Of a stretch of DNA of 64,000 bases, positions 57,285-64,000 are shown in pieces (position 1 is the stretch's first letter; each line of letters opens with the position of its first letter). The notes beneath the pieces were generated by a model, which was not told the DNA's origin, did no database searches, and saw nothing but the letters and a program-made list of their open reading frames with translations. The translations under genes and the position numbers were made by a program. This DNA comes from Gigantopelta aegis (Eukaryota > Mollusca > Gastropoda > Neomphalida > Peltospiridae), in NCBI RefSeq assembly GCF_016097555.1, contig NC_054713.1, positions 39,245,670 through 39,309,669 of the forward strand. The letters are read 5' to 3'.

Positions 57285-57505
57285 AATTGTGGAGCACTGG
57301 CTGAAACTAGCCCGAGTACTCTGACTGTAAGAGAGCTAGACGGACATTTGGACATAAATACGCTCTCATTACAGCGTATTTATATCCAAATGTCCGTCTA
57401 GCTCTCTTACAGTCAGAGTACTCGGGCTATGGCTGAAACGAGAAATCGCCCACTGACATGGATCGATCCCAGACCGAACGCGCATCAGGCGGGCGTTTTA
57501 CGCCA
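57285..57505 (-). mobile_element. SINE fragment interrupted by a palindromic MITE
   Basis: The outer pieces (57285-57307 and 57430-57505) are one minus-strand SINE: TGTGGAGCACTGGCTGAAAC before and TGGCTGAAACGAGAAATCGC, ATCGATCCCAGACCG and GCATCAGGCGGGCG after. Confidence 0.8.
57308..57429. mobile_element. 122-bp near-perfect palindromic MITE with 10-bp TSD
   Basis: Two 57-bp arms, one mismatch, around an 8-nt loop (CTCATTAC). The ends are TAGCCCGAGTACTCTGACTG and its complement. Target duplication TGGCTGAAAC at 57298-57307 and 57430-57439. A duplication of 9-10 bp is usual for Mutator-like transposases, so a MULE-type MITE is a possibility. A related, half-decayed copy lies at 60934-61035. 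Confidence 0.9.
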
Positions 57506-57940
57506 TCACAATTTTTGAAGACTTACAATTTGTGTTTTTCTACTATGAATTTTGTTCGTGCATAAATATCCGTGCATTCAGTGGTTTGCTGGGTGCCATA
57601 TGATAGCCTACATCAAACGTGTAGGCCTACACGTACCGTTATTGTTATCAAAATCGTATCTCCGCACAAGTCAGAGTCGGAAGGGGTCTCTTATATTACA
57701 AGGTTGTGATTGTTTGCACGACTTATGCAGTAGAATCGACACCAAAATGGCAAATACAGTGGCCGAGACTAGCAGATCCTAAAGCCCACCCACCCCCAGT
57801 AGGCCTAGGCTACTTCAGTAGTCAAAATTAAGCGGCAACACCGACGTATCAACTTCTGCGTCGTAACTCGAACTTTCAGTTTTCACGCTGAGCTTCATTT
57901 ATCACAATATAAACCATTTTTATATATATATATATATATA

Positions 57941-58033
<93 letters not shown>

Positions 58034-58788
58034 TTAAATATAAAAAGGAATTTTATTATTTTTAATTTTATTTCTTAATCCTGAATTTGATATCATGTGT
58101 TTTTTCTCTTCTATAGATTTGCACACTGACTGCAGTTACTTTACCACCTATAATTTGTCGTGTTCGAAACCCTAGTAGTATATGGACACGTTAAACGAGT
58201 TATTAAGCTAAGCTAAGCTATAATTTGTGTTATTACAGATAAGATAAGATAAAATTTATTGCATTTAAACATTCCACATGGGAACAGAGTGCACAAAATA
58301 ACATTAGAAAGTTGCAATATCAACAAACAATTAATGACTATATTTTTACATGTATAAGTACACGAAATTGGGCAATGAAATGTGCAATATCGTTTCGTAT
58401 TACATGTGTAATGATAGTTTTAAAAATACAGAGCCAATATACTACTTGTTTACCAATAATTGTGCTCTTATTTGAAAATAAATACAATATTCTTAGCTAT
58501 GCACGCAGTTAATCATATTATTTTTTTACAACTATATTTATATACAGATATTTTATATAACAATTGTTTCTTATACACAAATATACTGCATCTTCTACAT
58601 TATAATTATTAAAATTCGAAAAGTTCTTTGGTAAATATTTAAAATAATAATTCATCGACTGGTAACAAACCGGCTACTTTCGCTATTACATTCAAAACCT
58701 ATTCTGAAGCGGTATACATGACTAATGTTTAGTTTAATGTTTGTCTCATGATGTAAGTGACAGGAAGGAGAAAGCGCTCAAAATAACA
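57506..58788. promoter_or_regulatory. PLEKHM2: PLEKHM2 upstream region with (TA)n microsatellite
   Basis: Contains a long (TA)n tract at about 57919-58028 and AT-rich sequence. The PLEKHM2 leader should lie just upstream of 58789 (AGGAAGGAGAAAGCGCTC). No core promoter motif can be assigned firmly. Confidence 0.3.
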
Positions 58789-58860
58789 ATGTCTAGTTCT
58801 TCAAATCGCATGCGATTGAAGGACAAGATCATTGCCAACATCCAGAAGGCTATAAAAAGC
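58789..58860 (+). CDS. PLEKHM2: PLEKHM2 coding exon 1
   Basis: 24 codons, ATG at 58789, donor AGC|GTAAGT at 58861, phase 0. Reads MSSSSNRMRLKDKIIANIQK then AIKS: the first amphipathic helix of the RUN domain. Confidence 0.85.
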
Positions 58861-61800
58861 GTAAGTTTCCCACAATATACTGATTTAGTTTTTGTCTTAA
58901 ATTAAAAATATTACATATTCCGTCACATGACTATCAGTGTCGTGATGACAGCTCAGTCAGCTGAGCTGCAAGCATAATCGTGCATTGCGCCTCAGAATTA
59001 TAATTTATTGTGTAACTGTTTGAATTATTTTTACGACTATTTCATTATTTGTATTCGTATTTGTTTTCATCTAGAGAACTTCCAACAGGAAACGCTTTTC
59101 TTTTCATACTTAGATCTATACTATGGAATTTATTACAACTTAGTTCACCAAGATAAACTAATTACAACTTAGGCCATGAGAATGAAAGTTATAGATTTGC
59201 GTCCACCGCCCGCATGCCGTGAAAGGTACCGCTGAACAGTTTCATTATTTACAAACATTTTCATTATGGTATTTGCACAAAAAAGGCACTTAACGATCAT
59301 CACACAAATTCAAGTTCCAAATCGTCAATAGTGGTAATGCCATCACCGTAACAAATTCTGAAGTGTAGCCCAGTAGAGCATTGAATCCTCGAGCAGAAAG
59401 CAGTATATATTTCCAAACATTGACGAAAATTGCTGAACTCTTGATGTGTCAAACGATGTGATAATAGATCAATAAAAATAATGAATAATGAAAAATGAAA
59501 AAAAGCTTCATGTGTTTTTAAAATTGCTTGGACACAAATCTATAACTTTCATTCTCTTGGCCTTAGTACAAGTATAGTGATGTGCATCTATAAAATTTGG
59601 CTTTGGTTTTCAGTTTTGGTTTTGACAACCGTGTCTGGTGTTTCGGCACACTTGGTATTTTGCTTAAGTATGCTTAGGAAGTTGTCATGTTGTCGGTGTT
59701 TTTAACGAATTAAAGTTCAATTCATTTTTCAATGAGTAATCAAGTATCAACATTTATTGTTAAGGGTGCAATTAAAAAAATATTAGAATTATCAATAATT
59801 ATATCATAATTTCAAAATAAAATCATTTACCTGTTTTCATGTATATAAACGCGAAGTAGTTCAGCCTTATTGATATTAAGAATGTTAAAACCAGTCTAAA
59901 AACACCTTTCCCACATTTTAAAAATAATAGTAAACTGTATAATTATTTTTTTGGTTATTTGTATTTAAACTCAAAAGGAAAACACGGACAAATGCAAACA
60001 AAACAAAAGTTTTACACCATGACAATCATTCCAGTTCATGATTGTCACATCGTTACAAAAAATAAAAGCGAAATAAGATCCATATGTGTGCACAATCTAC
60101 CCGAGAGAGAAAAATCGATGTAGGCATCTTAGCCATGACTGCCAATTAGTTAACATGTATGCATCTGCAGTACTGTGCCACTCATAAAAACGATTCCAAA
60201 ACTGATCATGAGATGGGTCATGTGTGATCGTTCATTTTCATAGTAATTTTTAACACTTGAGACAAAACCAAAAAGTACTAAAATAATCCTGGGACAATAG
60301 AGTAGCGTTTATGGGCTTCAGAGTGAGGTCATTGGCGGTCTATAAATAGCAGGGTCATCGATCCACATCTACTGTGCCGAATCACCGGACATGCAAATCG
60401 TTTTGGATATAAGGGGGTGCCTATATTTATGCACCATTTTAAAATGTTTATTTATAATAGACATAAAACAATTTGTAGTGTATTTCAGATTATGCACTGT
60501 TTCATTGGTGAGAGACACATTTTATTAAGTATTCCACAGTGTTCACATAGAAAATGGTCCTTGAATGCTTAGGTGCATTGCCAACGACACTGTGCGATGT
60601 TTGAAACGTATACTAAATTTGCAGATTAACATGTCAAAATGCCAAAATATGAGTCGTTCGGCAGCTTAGTGCCAGAAATAGATTTTGGTATTGACTCGCC
60701 TAGAAATTTGGAAATTAAACCGAAAGTATGTTTTTTTTTTCTATCTCCGCGGTTAAGTTTTTCTTCTGTAACTGAAACCGAACTGATTCCACGGTTAACT
60801 GCACATTAATTACAAGTAATTAATTTAACCACAAGTTATTTATTTCTGAGCTGACTGTTTTCTAAATTGCACCCAGAACTAGTTTGGTTTTTGGTTATTT
60901 CCCATAAAAAAAACCCAATTGCATGTCAAACTAGCCCGAGTATTCTGACAGTTAGCCCGAGTATTCTGACTGTAAGAGAGCTAGATGGACATTTGGACAG
61001 TTATGGCACTCTCATTACAGTCGGAGACCAAGCTATGTCATTTTTCGCACTTGCTGACTACCAAAGAGTAGTTAAAGATTACCAGTCTAATACCACAACA
61101 ATCCTACCTGTATGTTTGAAGTCAAATACCTTTTCATCAATCATTGTCAAGTTTCTTGATTAAAAAAAAATCCACATATTAATCACTAATACATACACTA
61201 CAAAAAGAAACCCAACAGCACCCACATTCAGCTAAGTGTTTGCAAACTTTAACAGCAGAATTCTAACGTCGCTAACCTGTATCATGACATAGCATCACAT
61301 GATCGTCCACTCAGTGATTCAGTCTTCCAGGAGCCTCTCATACGACAAGTGCCTGACAATTACCATAAAAAGATTGTTTTGTTTAACGACACCACTAGAG
61401 CACATTGATTTATTAATTGTCGGCTACTGGTTTTAGATGTCACTAATTTGGGCACAACAGGGATTTGTCTTTTTAGTTTAGCAGGATTGTTGGTTTAGTT
61501 TCAGTACTGTCATTAACAGCTGCTGGAGAGTGGTCAATATTCAGAAATGCATTTCAAGTTATTTTAATGTAATTCAACTCAATATTTTTGTGGTTCTGAG
61601 GTGAAATATTTTGTGGTCAACATGTTTGTAGTTAATTTGGGTCTGGATATTTTGGGCATATATTATATATGTATTTTGTGCACAACATTTATCACCTCAA
61701 CTTTGATGCAATCTAAAGCTCTGAACATACCGTGGAGTAATCATTAATTACGCACATCAATAGTTGCGCATGTCATGTTTTTTCTAAAGCTTGCAAGCAC

Positions 61801-63038
61801 ACATGGACCAATGATGTCACATTTTTTCTTAATAAGATGCTTCCGTTCAATAAATGTTGAGCAAAATTTAGTATTTTGTTGGAAAAGTTTTGGAAAAGCT
61901 ATGGAAATTCATGTCTTCACATCTGTATAAACCATGCATTTATTAACAATTGAAGAAATAACACTTCCTGGTTGTTAACAGTACTATGTATGTATACATG
62001 TCCAAAAGGAACAACATTTTGTTAAGTAATTTACATCATTTCTTGTTTCGTCAATAAAAAGTTTATTTTTTCTTAATTTCATAATAAGAAGGGATCAGAT
62101 TCGGGAGTTGCTGAACCTGTATCAATAATGGCATACACAACTTGATCATGTTGTAGGTAGTGCACCAAAAATAGGTTCTATTTAGAAACTACGTGCAGGA
62201 GACATACATTTTAACAGTAACATTTTGTAATATGCACTAATTAATATACAACAACGTTTTGATTAAATACATTCATATGTGCTGTTGAATTTCTTCTACT
62301 AGTGTGTGTAGTAATTAATATCTGAAATATTTGTTATCAGTGAACTAGAAAATTATCAGTGTATAGTAATTAATATGTGAAATATTTGTTCTCGTGTACT
62401 AGAAAATTATCAATGTAAAGCCTAAAGGTACATGTATGTATTTAATGTCAAACGTACAGATAGGATTATTGTTGTACATATTAGATCAAACCCTCCACTC
62501 ACCCAATGCTGTCTATTTTCCAGCAGGCCATGTTTTTTCTTAGCAGGCCATATTTCTTTTGACCTGCTGTTTATGAAAAAATAACAGCAGGCCAAATTGT
62601 ACTTCCTATTTCGAGCCCTCAGCAATAGAAATAAGCAGAAATTTTCATTAGTACACCGGACAAGTACATGTAGAAATTTACTTGTCTGTCCAATTAAGTG
62701 ATTTGTTTTATTCAAGTGCAAGAACAACGTTTTTGATTGCTCAAAATGAAACTGCTTTGAACATTTTTACTGGTCCACAGGACAGCCATTGAAGTACATT
62801 TTGCTTGTCCGAGCAGATTTCCACTTGTCGGGACAAACGGACAAACTTGTGCTAATTTTGAATATTGGCCCTGCCATACTTTAAAATGTGTTACGTTAAA
62901 TAAATATTCTGTTTCTTTTTCTTTTCAGATCCATGAGTTGCAGTATTATCATGGGTCAGAGAGCAGCGTCGTGTTGACCAGTTCGGACAGACCGTGTCGC
63001 AAACTGTGTGAAAATCTCGATCACGCTCTTCTTCATGG
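58789..63038 (+). CDS. PLEKHM2: PLEKHM2/SKIP, first two coding exons (gene continues to the right)
   Basis: Two exons splice in phase to about 61 residues forming the start of a RUN domain. The combined N-terminus resembles human PLEKHM2 in spacing and in LCE(N/H)LDHALL(H/Y)G, a signature close to unique for this family. PLEKHM2 binds the small GTPase ARL8 on lysosomes through its RUN domain and recruits kinesin-1, moving lysosomes outward along microtubules. Intron 1 (58861-62928, about 4.07 kb) holds MITEs and SINE pieces. The second exon ends in phase 2 at 63038 and the next exon is beyond the window. The related RUN proteins PLEKHM1 and RUFY fit less well. It is transcribed divergently from SFT2D3. 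Confidence 0.85.
59172..59562. mobile_element. 391-bp MITE with GGCC ends and TTA target duplication
   Basis: The left end GGCCATGAGAATGAAAGTTA and right end TAACTTTCATTCTCTTGGCC are inverted over about 31 bp with few mismatches. TTA flanks both sides (59169-59171, 59563-59565), as PIF/Harbinger elements produce. Located in PLEKHM2 intron 1. Confidence 0.85.
59563..60933. other. Intron sequence, nothing recognised
   Basis: Part of PLEKHM2 intron 1. AT-rich; no exon or repeat family recognised. Confidence 0.4.
60934..61035 (+). mobile_element. Second, decayed copy of the palindromic MITE
   Basis: TAGCCCGAGTATTCTGAC at 60934 is duplicated at about 60953 and followed by GTAAGAGAGCTAGATGGACA and the loop CTCTCATTACAG. 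The right arm is no longer complementary (CGGAGACCAAGCTA). It shares its left half with 57308-57364. Confidence 0.75.
61373..61456 (-). mobile_element. SINE tail fragment
   Basis: GATTGTTTTGTTTAACGACA, CCACTAGAGCACATTGATTT and GTCGGCTACTGG; body and head missing. Confidence 0.8.
61457..62302. other. Intron sequence, nothing recognised
   Basis: PLEKHM2 intron 1; AT-rich with no gene or repeat recognised. Confidence 0.4.
62303..62413 (+). repeat. Two-copy ~55-bp tandem repeat
   Basis: GTGTGTAGTAATTAATATCT ... ACTAGAAAATTATCA is followed by GTGTATAGTAATTAATATGT ... ACTAGAAAATTATCA. Confidence 0.85.
62515..62705. repeat. Interspersed repeat shared with 50310-50400
   Basis: CAGCAATAGAAATAAGCAGAAATTT, then ACAAGTACATGTAGAAATTTACTTG, is found in reverse complement form near 50310-50385 (TTTATTTCTAGATGTACTTG, CTGCTTATTTCTATTGCTG). 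CAGCAGGCCA motifs repeat three times at 62521-62592. Confidence 0.55.
62929..63038 (+). CDS. PLEKHM2: PLEKHM2 coding exon 2
   Basis: Acceptor TCTTTTCAG ends at 62928. 110 nt, phase 0 to 2, donor GG|GTAATT at 63039. Reads IHELQYYHGSESSVV, then RPCRKLCENLDHALLHG, the conserved second RUN segment. Confidence 0.9.
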
Positions 63039-63049
63039 GTAATTCAGAT

Positions 63050-63605
63050 TTTATTAGTCCCCCACCGGTCTCTGTCTGTCTGTCCCACATACACAGCAGT
63101 TTTCCTCACTTTTGTTTTCTGCAATGTATTGAGCTGACATTTTGTATCCTTCTGTTAGAGCTGGGTGGTATTGAAATGTCAAGTTCAGTATCAGTGATTT
63201 ACCTCGGTATTGGTATGGTATTCTGTCTGTACTACATACACAGTACAGATTTCCTGACTTTTTTTTCCCCCCGCAATGCTTCAATATATTTGAGCCGAAA
63301 TTTTGTGTATAGCTTTATCATGTACTGTTGCAGATCAAGTTTGACTTTCATGGCGATTTACGATACCCATTTTTCACCGAGTTATGGCCTTTGAACATAG
63401 GAGAAATTAACATGTTTTCCGGCCTTTTTTTTCGCAGTGACTCAATATAGTGAGCTGAAATATTGTGTTTAAATGTAGCTTTATCATATACTATTACAAA
63501 TCAAGTACGACTTTCATGGAAATTTACTAATTTTTGACAGAGTTATGGCCCTTGAACATAAGAGAAATTAAATTTGTTTTCTGGACTTTTTTCACAGTGC
63601 CTCAA
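63050..63605 (+). repeat. Three diverged tandem copies of a GAGTTATGGCC-type repeat
   Basis: Units share CTTTATCATRTACTRTTRCA, TTTCATGG(C/A)(G/A)ATTTAC, GAGTTATGGCC(C/T)TTGAACA and GCAATG/CAGTG(A/C)CTCAATA motifs with a period of about 185 bp. A related piece lies at about 45000-45115 (GAGTTATGGCCCTTGACC), so it is an interspersed family. Located in PLEKHM2 intron 2. Confidence 0.65.
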
Positions 63606-64000
63606 AAAAGCAAGTAAAATACTCGCCATGGCGACTAAATAAAATCACATTTGCCATTTGGCGACTGTCCAATAATTTTACTTTAATCTGTAAACAAAAC
63701 TGGACATCGGAAAACACAGTGGACCAGTAGCAATTTATCTTCATAAAACTTGTTTTCTATCGATTGTTTGAAAAATAAAAGTTTGAGACAAGTTATATCT
63801 GATTATGAATAACGATTTTCCAGTATTCAAGAGTAAACACGTTAAGGGAGGTAATAGTTAATACTTCATTATAATGTTATCTCCCTTAACTTGAATTTCA
63901 AGCGTTTGGAAATAATTCGGCCCCAGTTCAGTTTTGGACCAAGTCGATCCTGTTCTATTTAGAGCCTGGTTTTATTTATGTATTAAAATGAGATTGTTGA
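63606..64000. other. PLEKHM2 intron 2 to window edge
   Basis: No exon seen. A short inverted repeat TTAAGGGAGGTAATAGTTA ... ATAATGTTATCTCCCTTAA lies at about 63842-63890. Confidence 0.4.

Overview
This is a repeat-dense, AT-rich stretch of an animal nuclear genome. Genes are split into short exons by long introns, and mobile DNA fills most of the remainder. Many tRNA-derived SINEs carry core/tail sequences of the kind abundant in molluscs (tail TTTAACGACGCCACTAGAGC, core CGGCTATTGGATGTCAAAC), so a mollusc, possibly a gastropod, is the best guess. The species cannot be fixed from the window alone.

Two host genes can be read with confidence on the right. SFT2D3 (Golgi/endosome vesicle-transport membrane protein) lies on the minus strand with six coding exons between 56881 and 46719. 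The exons join in phase to a 215-residue, four-helix protein. About 1.9 kb away and divergent, the first two coding exons of PLEKHM2/SKIP (RUN-domain lysosome-kinesin adaptor) lie on the plus strand at 58789-58860 and 62929-63038; the gene continues past the window.

A third gene is suggested on the plus strand. A TATA-driven first exon at 19019-19091 encodes a signal peptide and ends in phase 1. Some 8.5 kb downstream, at least three near-identical exons (189, 186 and 186 nt), all phase 1-1, lie in tandem ~1.1 kb units between 28606 and 31029. A broken copy precedes them and another is cut off by the assembly gap at 36537-36736. Together they could form a secreted protein built of repeated ~62-residue cassettes; the link between first exon and cassettes is inferred.

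Left part (1-18 kb): satellites and minisatellites, a frameshifted BIR-domain (IAP-like) fragment, a gypsy reverse-transcriptase fragment, a minus-strand defective gypsy copy with its LTR (7383-9783), microsatellites, SINEs and a fold-back element. Centre (19-36.5 kb): a Harbinger-like TIR element that contains a second defective gypsy copy (same family, same missing RT core), a tyrosine-recombinase remnant, a fold-back element, the exon-cassette array, and a 4.4-kb CR1/L2-like LINE inserted in that array with an intact endonuclease-RT ORF. From 36.7 to 42.2 kb is a roughly 91-copy 60-bp minisatellite whose units vary mainly at four sites. Right part (42-64 kb): SFT2D3 and PLEKHM2, with introns holding SINEs, MITEs, a 46-bp minisatellite grown from a SINE core, and a 2.1-kb element with long internally repetitive TIRs.

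No rRNA genes, functional tRNA genes, prokaryotic features or CRISPR arrays were seen. The long open frames through CT repeats, TA repeats and the 60-bp satellite are repeat artefacts.
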